The notes under the pieces are model-generated. The model searched no databases. It was given only the letters and a program-made list of their open reading frames with translations, and was not told the origin of the DNA. From contig CM076652.1 in the NCBI GenBank assembly GCA_038496675.1, positions 3,990,729-4,054,728 on the forward strand: a stretch of DNA of 64,000 nt, in the 5' to 3' direction. Positions 1 through 12,269 of this stretch are shown here, in pieces. The stretch's first letter is position 1; each line of letters begins with the position of its first letter. This DNA comes from Rachycentron canadum (Eukaryota; Chordata; Actinopteri; Carangiformes; Rachycentridae). Made by a program: the position numbers and the translations under genes.

Positions 1-585
1 AGGCATATGTGCTGAATTAGTTTTTCTCAGGAGGCTCCTTGTTACACCGATGATTACACCATGAACCCCTTCTGAAAATATTTGCTTTTATATGTTTTAT
101 TTCAGAAAGTGTTCGAAACCCAGCAACGAAACATCCCTTTTTTCCCTATGGATGAAGATGTAGTGAAACCAAAGACGCCCGGTGGTCCTCAGACTGCACT
201 TTGAGAAACACTGATAAGCAAACTTCTGATGGCCAAAGGCAATAAAGTGTAAAAGCAGGCGTATGGCTCGGTTGAAAACACACAGACCCACACACACAAC
301 AACTTGTTCAGAAACTAGTTGATAGTTTGTTGCTTGTTTTCTTTTTACTCAATCAACCACAAACACAGCTACTTTAATGAACTCTCTCAACGCTGGTGGC
401 CACTCTTTTCTATGTCTATGGTTTGTGGTCATGGCAAGTTGTCACAGCTTTAGTTCTGTTTGAGTTTTCACTGAGAACTAAATGGCATTTCAAAGGGTAT
501 GGTGGTCAGTGGATAGGACATCCTCTGTACTGTGCACTTGCTTTTAGCCACGTTGTGGGGGGCATGGCCCGATTGATGGCAGTTT
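1..585. other. Spacer, nothing recognised
   Basis: The sequence is unique-looking with no convincing exon, RNA gene or repeat. Open frames of 60-66 codons on both strands lack family resemblance and splice context. Confidence 0.5.
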
Positions 586-589
586 AGGT

Positions 590-930
590 TTGTCATTGGT
601 CGGTCATTGCTCTCAACTATTCATTGGACTGCTGTGTGTACAGACATTCGGGGTCCCCAGAGGGTGACGCCTAAGGACTTTTCCTCTTGTGCCACCATGA
701 GGTTTGCGTTTGTGGTTCGTAGTGTGTCTTGACTATTGGATGGATTGCAATGATGATTTCTGTTGTTTTTTTTAGGACATATTTCTAGGGACTACTAAGG
801 ACTGCTACATTATTACACCCCCATTGATGGCTACCTCACGTGGTGTAACAGTGGTAAACGATATATCCATTAAATGTTAGCATTGTCATTGTGAGCGTGC
901 TAAACATGCAGTTTTAACTGTTATCTAGTT
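590..930 (+). repeat. Dispersed teleost repeat (degenerate tandem units)
   Basis: It contains the phrases GTACAGACATTCGGGGTCC, CCAGAGGGTGACGCCTAAG, GCCACCATGAGGTTTG and CTATTGGATGGATTGC, then GTTAGCATTGTCATTGTGAG. I recognise these from a very common fish repeat with roughly 100-nt sub-units. The copy is diverged. The family name is not certain and the limits are approximate. Confidence 0.6.
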
Positions 931-1269
931 TCCTCTCCCCCGATTCATCACTATTACATCCACATGACTTGCTGAAATAGCGACTGAGAAAGTCTCCACA
1001 CCGCTCTCCTGCAGCCACATGTCGACCATGCTCATCCCCACCAGTGCAGCGGCAGCCTCGTGGTCATGTCTTTATTCGCTCACACAGCCATTGTTCACGA
1101 CCAGTTAGCTCCCGGGGAAATCTTGTCATGCCACCGCCACTACTGGTCATGCTTTGTCTAACAGTCCATCACATAGCCCTCATTAGATAATGTTCTTTCC
1201 TAAATCACATAATCAACCTAGTTTCAGAAAGTTAACTCCACATGTCCTCACTTGTTACCAGTAGGTCGT

Positions 1270-1300
1270 CAGTTCCCTCGGCGCGGCCGTGAGGGAACTG
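1270..1300. other. 10-bp perfect GC-rich hairpin
   Basis: The arms CAGTTCCCTC (1270-1279) and GAGGGAACTG (1291-1300) are exact reverse complements around an 11-nt CpG-rich loop. No U-run follows and no gene is near. Confidence 0.6.
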
Positions 1301-1458
1301 TAGCTGGTGCAAGGAACAGCCAGAATGTGAAGCTTCAGATGAGGTTGTCTGAATGGTGAGCGCCAGCTTTACGACCCTCTGACCGCCGACCAACTTCGGA
1401 CACGATGCCCGGAGCGAGCTGGCAAACTAAACATAAGGGATCAGACAGCTCCTATAAA

Positions 1459-1481
1459 AGAGAGAGAGAGAGAGAGAGAGG
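1459..1481. repeat. (AG)n microsatellite
   Basis: An uninterrupted AG dinucleotide run of about 11 units in the spacer. Confidence 0.9.
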
Positions 1482-4400
1482 TGGATGAAATCATAAGGTA
1501 TAAATACACAACAATAGAATGAATATTTAACCAGTTATAGGGTGATATAGGGATATTTGAAAATATTGTAATGATATTGACAAGAGCATAATTAACTCAT
1601 TATAAAGTTATAGGAACATTGTTAGAACATTCTCATAATATATTGTAGGGAATACAATTCTGTACAGCTTGTTAGAAAAGTTAGAAAACACTTACACGCT
1701 AACTGTAAAAGCAGACCATAAAGTTTATTTATTTATCCTGTTTGACAGGAGTGGAAAGTTTATTAGGGTCAGGTGTAGGTCTTTAACATCAGCGTGACAC
1801 GGTCCCGACCAGCTGTATTTAACAGAAAGAAACCATGCTTTGTTTTCTTGTTTTGTTTAAATGTTTCGTCTTCAGGAATGCCCCTACAGCTCCTATCTGT
1901 TATTCCCATCCTCTCCAACAGCAGGGACTTTGATCAATCCAAACCGCCGACCCAGTTCTGTGCAGAACAACATCCCCTCTTGTCACGTACATTGAGCGCA
2001 ACACGTTGGAATCAGTTAGTTAATGAGCTGATATTGATTATATATTAAAAGCAAATTTCCCCTTGATAGCAGTTTAACTTTTGACCTTTCCTTCACACAG
2101 TTTGACTCTTGATGGATTCAGTGCATCCCTAAACCTGCACTATGTTGAACTGAAACATCCAGGGAGAAATTTATAAAGGTTGAAGAGCTAAATGTTATGA
2201 ATAAGTGATTTTCCCATAGTGGGGTCTCCTGCAGCATTAAGATGGGTCCCAGAATGGCATTTAACGCTTTAGCAAATACTTCTATCGAATACTTAATCAC
2301 TGATTATTGTCAATGTTGCCTCAGTGAGTGATCAGCAGGATATGTGAAGTGACTCTCAGCGAGGTGCGAGGTGCATACCCTTTAATATTTTCACATTTAT
2401 TTATTTACATGTTCCTCTTTGATTAAATGTACACGTTTTACCCCCTTTTTCTTCTTTCACTATTATCGTTGATGCATCTTTCATCATATTTATTCTGTAC
2501 AGGAGTTGACGATCATTTTTACTATTTTTTTTTTTCCAAATCAGTTATCCATGAATCTTCTTTAATCTAATGATTTTCTATTTTGTGGAAAAATATGGTA
2601 AAATATATATTTTTTTTAGCTTTCCCACTCGCTGCTGCTGTTAATTTATGTCTGGCAAAAGGCTTGAGCTAATTTCCATGAATCATCATCGTTACCAATA
2701 AAGAAACACATAAATCCAAAGTGGGTTGGCACGGAGGTGTAGTGTGATGTGACTTGCGTCTATCTGACACATATGTCTGACACATTATCTGGAAATCTGG
2801 CACTTGGAACTATCTCCTGCTTTGATGTTTCTCCATGATAATTATCCATGTGGCCGTGTGGGCACATGAAATCAACAAGTACCAAGTAAATATAATTAGT
2901 CATGTTTCATTCCATGTCAAGTTAACGTTCAGTTAAAAAGTTAATAACCAAGCGAATTTAAAAATCAGACCAACAAATGCGTCTCTTCTGAATTACCCAA
3001 TGCTATAAAGTGTCTTGGGAACCTGGTTAGCAATAATTTGTGGCCGCGAGTTACTCAACACTGTCATCAGCAGCTTTTTGAATACACAACACAGCGGAAC
3101 TCATCAGTTCTAGTTTTCATCTAATAATAAATATCTTTTATATATTTTTTATTTCCAAATAAAAAATAAATAAATAAATAAATTAAAAAAAAGTTAAAAA
3201 GCATGTGGACAATTAGAATTGTTGAGGTGACCGTTTAATCCGATATAATCCCAAACAGATTTTGTTTTTGTTTTGTCGCTTTTTCCACAAGATTACTTGA
3301 CACGAAAACCAACAGAGGAAGCGCTACTTGGACGTCCGACAGCATGAAAACCGAAAGCAGGTGCTTCTGAATAATTTTCACAAGAGATGGAACAAATTTC
3401 CCAAGGAGCCTGTGTTGAGTCGCTACGCATCGATTTTGTTTTTAATCATGTGGCCGTGTCAACAAATATTTCTCTTGTATTGCTTTTTTTTTTTTTTTTT
3501 CTCATTGTAATGAAGCGGGGTGTTTTTGTAAAAAAATTATTTCCTCTCTCATAAAATTGATTGACATCATTTGGAAATGATGTCTATAGCCTTTTTGGGG
3601 ACAGAGCTACCCACTGCAAATCCTCATTTGGTAACATTTTGGCCTGATTACTATGGGCTATTATAATATTAAGCCTTGGTTGGAATAAGATGATGTTTTT
3701 AAAGATTAAAGGGTTGGTGAACCATAATTGCCCTAAAGAAAAAAAGAAGAAAAGAAAAAAATTCCCCTATAAGACCTAACCTTATGAATATCTACCCATG
3801 CAGACAACTTTGCTTTTATTAGCTGAGGTTTTCAGAGAAAATTCAACTTTCAGCCCAATTCAGTGGAGAATTTGTTTACAGTGCCTTAAGCGGTGAATAA
3901 TGACTTAATGAATAATTCAACAATAATGTTTCTCTCTGCTGATTTCTCTAAAATTATCACAACATTTGGCAGATTCTTTGAACATATTTTGAAGCTTGAA
4001 AATGTTTTGGGTTTTTTTTTTTGTTCAATATAAAATCAAGATGGAGGGTTTTTTTCTTTTCTTTTTTTTTTTTAAGTGTTTGGAAACTAAAAGTATTTGG
4101 AGGCCCCTCATGTTTTAAATATGGTTCATCTTTGTCGAGAATTTCTTCATTTCTGACAACACGACGTTCTTTCAGGAAGTCGAACGAGCTGACTTTCATT
4201 TGAGAGCTGGTGTATTTTTCTTGGTGTGGAAGCTTTGTCAAATTATCAAACACAGGAGCTGGTTGTTTATTTTTAAAGGTAATATGAACAGCCCTCCGAC
4301 CCTCCACTAACCATGTGTTTGTTTTAGTCTCGGACTGGAAGTGAGTCCCACCCGGCTCCTGGATTTGCTTTGAAACCTGCCAGGGCAGCACCAGCACTTC

Positions 4401-4560
4401 CTCTGAGGATGAAAGAGCTCCTTTAAAGCGGTACAGGATGGCAGGACATCATAAGCTAAATACATTAGTTAGTCTCATGTTACACTCTGTTGTAAACAAA
4501 ACTCTACTTCAGTTTTTTTCTTCTCTTTCGTGCCTCTGTGCCGGCGAGGCATCATGTTTT
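1482..4560. other. AT-rich spacer without recognised gene
   Basis: It has long A/T runs, an AAAT/TAAA microsatellite near 3160-3185 and T runs near 3483-3500 and 4060-4073. A 146-codon open frame on the minus strand (4397-3957) is lysine-rich at the poly-T runs and has no recognisable domain, so it was not called. Confidence 0.5.
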
Positions 4561-4571
4561 CTGCTACTGAA

Positions 4572-4870
4572 CCTTAAGGGAATTCCCTCAAATGTGGCAC
4601 AAACATTGATTTGGACTGAAGAATGAACCGAATAGATATTTGTGGTCGAAGGTTGAGGGGCCAAAGGTCAAGGTCACTGCAACCTCCATCTGGCCCATTC
4701 GTCACACCTTCCTCGGAATTCCTTCAAACGGGACACAATCATTCATTTGGACTCAAGGATGAACTGATCAAGTTTTGGCGGTCAAAGGTCAAAGGTCACG
4801 GTGACCAAAATCTTTGAAAAAATTGTTAATATTTTGTATGATTCTGGATAAACTGAGATATAACCTGAAA
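4572..4870 (+). repeat. AGGTCA-bearing degenerate tandem repeat, copy 1
   Basis: Two units start at GGAATTCC 4579 and GGAATTCC 4715 (period about 136). They share the phrase TTTGGACT..AAG.ATGAAC and end in GTCAAAGGTCAAAGGTCAC. The second unit holds AGGTCAAAGGTCA (4786-4798, DR1 type) and the palindrome GGTCACGGTGACC (4794-4806). Other copies lie at 50470-50820 and 59040-59350. Confidence 0.75.
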
Positions 4871-5464
4871 CTAGTCTGAGTGGAGGAGGCTTACAACCAT
4901 GGGTTGGTAATTCAATTTTATTTATTTTTTTCTGGTCTATATTTTATCTTGTTAATTTAAACCAAAATGTATTTTTTAATGGGGCTCTTCTTTTTCGTCT
5001 TCTTCTTCATTCCAGTAATTAAATTAGTTTAAATATTCTGGTAACTTTGCGCTCACTATTGCACAGGTGCCGCGTCCTGGGGGGGGTTGACTTCACCTCA
5101 AATCAGTGTTAAATGAATACAGTGTGGATGACATGTTGAAGTTACACAAGGTTCTTGCCCTGGAGCAAATATTCTTTCCAGTATTCTTCAAAAAAGTCAC
5201 AGAAGCCAACCCACTTCCTTAGTCTACTCTATACAGACATCCTTGCAGAACCACTTCCCACATTCAACAGTTTACCAGTGAATTTTGCATTGTTCACTTG
5301 ATGTATGCAAATAAGTAATACTGCATGATAGAGCATGTAGCTTTACCAAACTAAGGGAGAAAACCGAAGTTAAGATTGCCAAATATGCCTTTTATAGGAG
5401 GGATTTGGCCAGTGAATTTGTGTTTTTAGGTCTGTACATCCTTAAAAACTCACTTGGTCGCTCT

Positions 5465-5690
5465 TTTTTTTCTTCTACTACTCTCTCTCTCCCTCTCTCA
5501 ACCCCCGCTCCAGGTTTCTGCCTCTTAAAAGGAAGTTTTTACCTCGCCACTGTCGCCAAGTGCTGCTGATTTGTTGGATCTTTTGGTAATTTCATATTGA
5601 GATGGTTAGAACTGCTCTATTTGGAAAAATAAAGAAAAAAATATCATGACATATAAATAAAATGAATCCCTTAATATTGTATTGTGGATT
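5465..5690 (+). repeat. Teleost interspersed repeat fragment
   Basis: The phrase GGTTTCTGCCTCTTAAAAGG, then AAGTTTTTACCTCGCCACTG and TCGCCAAGTGCTGCTGATT, followed by an AT-rich tail with AAATAAA, matches a common fish repeat that ends in a LINE/SINE-like AT tail. A (CT)n tract precedes it. Family assignment is from memory. Confidence 0.6.
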
Positions 5691-5799
5691 TGTGTGAGCA
5701 AAATTAGATATCACTGTTGTATGAATAAAACTTCATAAATAAACTTCAATAAATTCAATTTCCTGCGACAGAGTTCACAGTTTCAATAAACTTCATTTA

Positions 5800-6141
5800 A
5801 AAGAGCCCCTCTGGCCTTCGGCGGCTGCTAACCGTCGTTTGCAGACGACGCCAGGTGAAGTTACCGACGTTAATCAAATTAAATGAAGAAAAATAAAATT
5901 AACTTCACTGGCCGAAGACTGAATAAACAGGGCTTGAAGCCCGGGTGAAGCCAGACTTCAGCTGTCTGAGCTCAGCTAGCAAACTTTAGCTTCAGCAGAG
6001 AGTTAGCTAGTTTCTCAGCGTTGCTAACGACATTAGTTATGCTGCTTTGATGGGACCAGTTAGCTAGCTACCTTGACAGTTGGACACGAGTTCCCCAGGG
6101 GACTATATGACATGGCTATAAACCACTTCGCCTCTGTTAAG
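5800..6141 (+). promoter_or_regulatory. Promoter-like island with a putative first exon
   Basis: The block is richer in CpG than its surroundings (5818-5876) and is followed by GTTAGCTAG/GCTAGC words frequent at fish gene starts. It ends in an ATG with strong Kozak context at 6112 opening MAINHFASVK and a splice-donor-like AAG-GTAAAA at 6141/6142. A downstream acceptor-like TTTCTCAG at 6303-6310 would keep the frame for about 22 more codons. No protein family was recognised and no convincing later exon was found, so this may be a non-coding RNA start or an orphan promoter. Confidence 0.3.
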
Positions 6142-8680
6142 GTAAAAATATTTACCTTGAAATAGCCTGACCCAAGAGTGTCTGTGTGTTGTGGCTCCTG
6201 AGGCCTTTGCTAACAGCTAAACACCCACTGCGGCTTTGTCTACTCACTGGCCGCGCAGCTGTCAATGTTCAAGATGTGAACATGAATTTCAACAATTTCG
6301 TTTTTCTCAGAAGTCAAGACGCCCGGTCACAGTGCGTGATTTGTGGTTGTGGTGTAACGTTCGCCTGTGCACAAGGTCTGGTTGCTTTTTTGTTCCTAAT
6401 GAGCTTTAATGAGTAACTAAATAACTTAGGCCTTTCCTGTTTTTTGTTGTATGCCAAGAAATGATAGAAGAAGAGTGTGCGAGCCATCTGTTTGATACAT
6501 GGATGAACACACAAACGTCTGTGAATGAATACTGAGTTTTTTTAATTAGTGTTTTTTAATCAAAGTGTTTAATCAAAGTTTATTAGATAAACAAAATGCT
6601 ATGTCTGGAAGCAGCAGTTTTTGGTGCCTCAGAATTGCAGTGAGGTGTTTCTGATACCTTGACCTCATCTTTTTATATCATTGAGGGAAAACTGAGGAAT
6701 TAGAATAAAGATTAGAAAAAAAAAACTGGCAACTTGGGTGCTAGTCGGAATAAGTTGGACACAAAATGTGATTTGCAATTGACTCTTTTTGATGGGACCG
6801 TAGCTCTGGGTGTGAAAATCTTTGTGATCTTTGTTGCTTGGTTTAAGGTATGCAAGGTATGCACCGTGTGTTAATTAAATCACACCCGTATAGCGCTTTA
6901 ATTCACACTGTACATTGTTAAGAGGACTCACCCTGTAAATTTTCCATGACACGTGCAGCTACTGTTAAAACGAACGCTTACTTTCAGGGTTAATGTAGCA
7001 GGCCGCTCTGAAAGAAAAGCTGTTCAAATGGGGCACACAAGCCCACGGATTAGCCGTAGTTTGACCCTTGGGGTTTAAAAGGGCTCGACAAGCTCTCCTG
7101 TTGGCCCCAGTTTGGCCCCTGTGGTTCCAACGGGCTCAACCAGCCTTCTTGTTATCAAACGTGAAGGCTTATTGTCGACTCGGAATATGAAACTTCACCA
7201 CCGTGTTCTTTGTTATTGATTGATTTAATTGCAGTGACATGATCATCAAGGGCAACAAAGTGTTCAGATATATTTTGACACTTCCAGCCACATTTGTCTG
7301 CAAAAAGGATAAATTGTGTTCATGTAGTTCTTTATTCTGTTTGTTTAGATGAAACTTTAAGGTTATTTATCATCCCATAAAAGCACTTCGCTGCGGTTAC
7401 ATGTAGTTTAACAACCGAGGAGGTGTCCCGTTAAACAGTTTTTTAATGGACACAAAGTTTTTATGACTGAGGCTAAAATCTCAATTTTAATTTTTGATAA
7501 ATCATTCATAAATCAAAAGTGTGAAATACAATGCACAGGTTGAGATTTCATTGTAAACATATAACCCTGCCTAACCTCAAGGCCTTAAAACCCTTAAAAC
7601 CAAACCAAAGCCCATGTTCTCACCTTCACAGCCATGAAGGTAGAATTACAGTAACACATTACGAACAAAATGCTGGATTTACAGAACTGCAGTCAGCTTG
7701 CAAAAAGGAGGGAGTCAGACAAAAGTAAAGCGCCATAACATTGATCGGACTCATCAATTGTTTCCACAGCAAATTCCTATCTGTTTGTGCAGACAGCCTC
7801 CCAGTGCCTTGTTGGCCTTTGGTTCAAAATAAATGGGCATGTTTCAGTGGCGCTGATAACAGCTTCATGTGATTCGGTGAGACAGACTGTTGGGCACCGT
7901 GTGACATTTTTCAACCCCAAGGACTCGCATGACGACAAAAGAAATGGCGTAGTCAGAGAAGGTCGTCCCGCAGCTTTGCTCGGGCCAAAGTGCCGACCCA
8001 CACGCAAGGCCGTCCTCATAACGTGACTGAGGAGGTAATGTTAGCAAGAAAATCTTGGTAATCTAACATAACATTCAATCGGATTAAAGATTGGGGTTTG
8101 CGTTTCGTCTAAAACAGATGTCATTAAAATCCTCCAAAACCTCGAAGCGTGGCATCCTGTGCGTTGTGAATAAAGCTCGTCTCAGCAGGCACCTCTGATC
8201 TGACATCTTTAAGCAAGTAACATCTCAGCGGATATTCTTTTGAAGTGACTCCTGTGGGATTCTGCTTACGTCTGCAAAGTGAGCGAAGGCACAGAAAGCA
8301 GAGAGAAACATTGTGCAGTTTTTAGCTGCGAGCATCTGTTTCTTGATGCCCGCGACCCTCGTGGAGCTGTCTTGCAATTTATGCAGGAACAATGCTTTTC
8401 CACACATGTATGTTTTTTTTTTTTTTTAAAAATCGATTTTTTTTGATGAATCAGCTCTGATTTTCTGTACTGTTCTTTTTCCCTCCTTTTCTCTACTAAT
8501 GATCTGCTATAGAATTTCTTCAGACCAATGGTAGTTTTATTCTTTTTAAATTTAGACTGAACAATTATATGCAATAGTGGAACAAACCCAAACTTTTAAT
8601 GCATAAAACCCAGTTAATCAATAAACTATGACATAAAACACATTTGACAAACTGGAAACAGAGAGGAAAAAAAAACAAAA
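6142..8680. other. Spacer, no gene recognised
   Basis: No coding exon was recognised. A GC-richer block at 7780-8040 is open in several frames on both strands, which reflects base composition; it may be conserved non-coding DNA. A short duplicated motif (GGCTCGACAAGC, GGGCTCAACCAGCC) occurs near 7080-7145. Confidence 0.4.
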
Positions 8681-8689
8681 AACAATTCA

Positions 8690-8957
8690 CAGTCATTTTA
8701 ATAAAGCAAAGATTCAGTGGTTCCAGTGGCTTAAATGTGACTGTTTTCTGGTTTTCTTAGTCGTCTGTTATGTCAAAAAATATCTCCGTTGATGAGTCAG
8801 TCAGTTTGTATCAGCTTTGGTCTTGGGAATTTGGGTATAGATATTTTTTTTTAACAATTTTCTAATATTTTTTATAAACCAAATGATTAGTCAGTTAATT
8901 GAGAAAATTATCCACAGATTAATAAATAATGGAAGCAGTTGGTGGTTGCAGCCCTGT
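8690..8957 (+). mobile_element. hAT-like MITE remnant (family A, copy 1)
   Basis: It contains TTTTTTATAAACCAAATGAT, TCAGTTAATTGAGAAAAT, CAGATTAATAAATAATGG and GGTTGCAGCCCTG. This is the 3' half of a common fish MITE whose end reads like AATCGTTAGTTGCAGCCC. Related fragments lie at about 30860-31010 and 50330-50385. The 5' limit is vague. Confidence 0.55.
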
Positions 8958-8959
8958 GA

Positions 8960-11900
8960 CTTGTTTCAGGTAGATGGATACTTCATGAATCCTAAGGGAA
9001 ATTTGCAAAATTTCAACAAAGTGGTTTGGAGGAAACTCTTTCTGGCTGTTCTTTTATTATATTGTATCTACATATAGATGAATCAAAATAAAAAATACTG
9101 AAATAATAGTATTCAGTTATTAGATAGAATATTCAGAATATTAGACAGAAGATAAGATTTACACACGAGAATCCTGTTGCTGGTGTGCACCCTCTCGCCT
9201 CACACAGCATGCTCAGCGATCTTTGACTTTGCGTTGAAGTGCGAAGTTTACCACCTAGGGTCAGACAGAGCCGGGCACCCCGGTGGCAAACTCGGCTCCA
9301 AAGAGGACGAGGTGAGGAGTCACATTTACCCAAGGACTTAAAAGTCCTTCTGCTTGGCAGGCGTCTCTGACACTTGAATGATGTATTGTTTGGCACCCCC
9401 AAAATACCCTTATCTGCCTTGTTTGCCGCGTGCATCATCAATGAGCTACATGTGTACCGGGGTCAAAGGTACCAGGTCGAGTAAATAAACGGAGGTGACA
9501 ACAGTGGCTTTTCACCGTGCAAGAAAAACTACTGTTTGGTGGTTGCTGGGAAACTGACCACCAGACCTCCAGACACCCCACTAGCTACTTTCAGTTTGAT
9601 CTGTACAGGTTTGCAACAAGGTTTGGCTTCAGTTCAGCCTGGTTAAATAACAGTGCTTCAATTACAAAATCTATTATAGTGTTAATACAAACTGAGAAAC
9701 CTCCAGAGAAAGTCTGGAGATTGGACTTGTTGACGTGTTGAATGTGACAAACCTGTTAGAATAGCTTCTTTTGTGAATAAGATATGTAATGAAAAATCCC
9801 ATAACTGTACTCTAATGAATGTGAAGTTTGGCCTTAGAGCAAGGTTTCATCATTTTTGTGATTCTTTGCGTATTTCAAACCTCATCAATAATTTTTTTTA
9901 TCAGATTGAGTTGACATATCTTTGTTCATCTGAGACATACGAAGGATTCGTGGATTATAGCTGAGTCCCATTTCAAAGGCTTTGCATCTGACTGTGTCCT
10001 CCTTTTCCTGGGAGAAGAAACAGTGTCACACAAAGGTAGAAAGCCTTCGAATCAAACCGCTGCAAATAATGAAAATAAATGTAGTAAATTTAGTGAAAAT
10101 TAGCTAGAAAGTACCAGAAAGTATTAAATATTTAAGTTAAAAAAAATTTAACATCTGTATTTTTTCAAAATATATTAGTGTGGGTTTTTAATGCAGGACC
10201 TAATAATTTTCAAATATAATAATACCATATTATTACTACGCAGAATTAGAATTAGAATTAGAAAGTTTTACTTTTTCACTAGCGAATGTTTTACTAGTGG
10301 ATGCTGGACCAGTACGATAAGAGGGAAATATATATTTATATACAAATATTTTTTAAATTAATTTTATTACTGTAAAACATTTAGCAACAACTATTTATAT
10401 CACTTGTATATCATTTGTTTTGAAATGTTTCCCTGGATGTTCAGTACAAATGTCAACCCCATCCAGTAAAAAAAATGACACAAAGAACTGTAAAAAATGA
10501 TGAAATTTAGCTCAGAGGGATTAAACGTTGAAAGCTCCCATGAATCCAAAATGAGTTTTTACATGATGTTGTTGGGGAAAATCCAAAACGTGAACTGAGG
10601 AAAAGTTTTTTTGAATTATCAGCAACTTGGCAAAAGAAAGACACGGAACGACAAGCCAAGGAATACAAGTGCACTTTTTAAGTGTCCAGTGATTTGGCAT
10701 GTTTGAGGCTGCTCTAAAGTTAAGGAGCAACGACAGCATGAGCACAATGACCTTCAGCTTTCAGCCTCGACCTCGGAGCAGCCAACGGTCCCCGAGAGAC
10801 TGCAGATACTGTGGATGCGCCTGTGCTTGCAGATCGCATTGTAAGAAGCGGGAAGAATGATAATTAGACGGCAAAATGATACACACGAAGTTCGTGAGTA
10901 AGGAGAGCCCTCTCGGCGTGGGAAAACAGCAAGAGATGACAGGCAAGGTGAAATTGTGGAAACAATGTGACAACTCAGCTTATGAAAAACAGATTTTAAT
11001 GTGTTTTTTTTTTTTTTTCTTTTCTTGTAGCATGTTTTTTGTCTTATTTTATCAGCCGCGGTGAGAAAGAAATGAAAGTCTGGAGAGAGAGCGAGAGGGA
11101 GAGAGGGAGGGGTGGGGTTTGACATGCAGGAAAAAAGGGAAGCTGTGGTTAGGATTAGGCCATTTTGCGGTGCAGGGTTTTACCAGGAGAACCGCTGGGC
11201 CCTCTCTCTCAGCTTTCAATACTTTTGAGGAAACACACGTCACTCTTTTTTTTTTTTTGGTTGAGTTCTGTTGGCTATTCCCCGTTGTTGTCCTGTCTTT
11301 TGTTACACACATTTGCCGTGTGATTATTCAGTGCAATTTGTCAGTGTGTGAGGTAAAATGAACTACATCCACGGTCCACCTGTGATCTCACTGTCTGAAA
11401 GCCCAGGTGCTTCCCTTGATTTATAGATCTGAGCAAATTCTAATCACTTCTTGGTTAGGATGAATCCTCCACCATCAGACCAAACGTCCCACTTGTGCAC
11501 AAGAAAAATCTAAATCCAATTGGCAGATTTCTATTGAATTTACTGATCACATTCATGCGCTTCATTACCATTTAATTTTCAGTACACATAATTATAATCT
11601 CAGTTGGTTTGTGCGGTTGTTTTATTGTTTAGGAAGTGGTCAGCTTGGCTAGAAAAGTGTCACTTTCTAAAATGAAGCCGGAGAAAATTCTGGACACCCA
11701 AGAGACAATTCCAAGAAATTGGATCAAGATGACTCTTTCATAAAAAAAAAAACAACTTTTTTTTTTTTTTTTTGGTACAAATCATAAGTGTGTGATGCCC
11801 GTTAACACGTGCCGTACAGTACGTTGCTTGTGCACCAGAGGATCCTTGAACCTCGGCCCATCATTGTGTTGTGTGCCAATTCGTCGGCGCTAATTTCTGT

Positions 11901-12265
11901 GGCATCTCTGCAATGCTTGCAACGAGGCCTCGTGTCAATCACACACCAATGTTTTCGTGCTGGCACTTCCTGTTCAGAGCTGTAGGCGGTGCACTTTTAT
12001 TGCCTCTGCACCCGACAGCGTGACTGCTGTGTTTTCTCAGGCACAGATAGAGAAGAACAAGTTAAGGACTCATATCAATAATTTCATTAACTAAAATAAT
12101 ACAATTCTCTTTATTTTTTTAACCCTCATTTAATCGCAGAAAAAGAAAATCAAGACTGAAATGATGCCTAAACCATAAAATTACAGCAATAATTAAACGA
12201 CGCCAAAGAAAACATGATTCGATCTGAATTAAAGAGGAGACAAAGCTAATGCCGAAGCACCACTA
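8960..12265. other. Spacer, no gene recognised
   Basis: It contains an (AATTAG)n stretch at 10243-10263 and long T/A runs (11008-11020, 11758-11774). A moderately GC-rich block at 10745-10990 looks like unique, possibly conserved, non-coding sequence. Open frames up to 123 codons across it lack domain resemblance. Confidence 0.4.
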
Positions 12266-12269
12266 AATC

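Noticed and set aside
3957..4397. 146-codon minus-strand open frame
   Set aside because: Lysine runs come from poly-T tracts. There is no known domain, splice partner or composition typical of coding sequence.
7777..8047. Overlapping 60-80 codon open frames on both strands
   Set aside because: Openness in several frames at once reflects GC content; no family resemblance.
10754..11361. Open frames up to 123 codons on both strands
   Set aside because: They cross A/T and purine runs, lack domains and contradict each other in frame.
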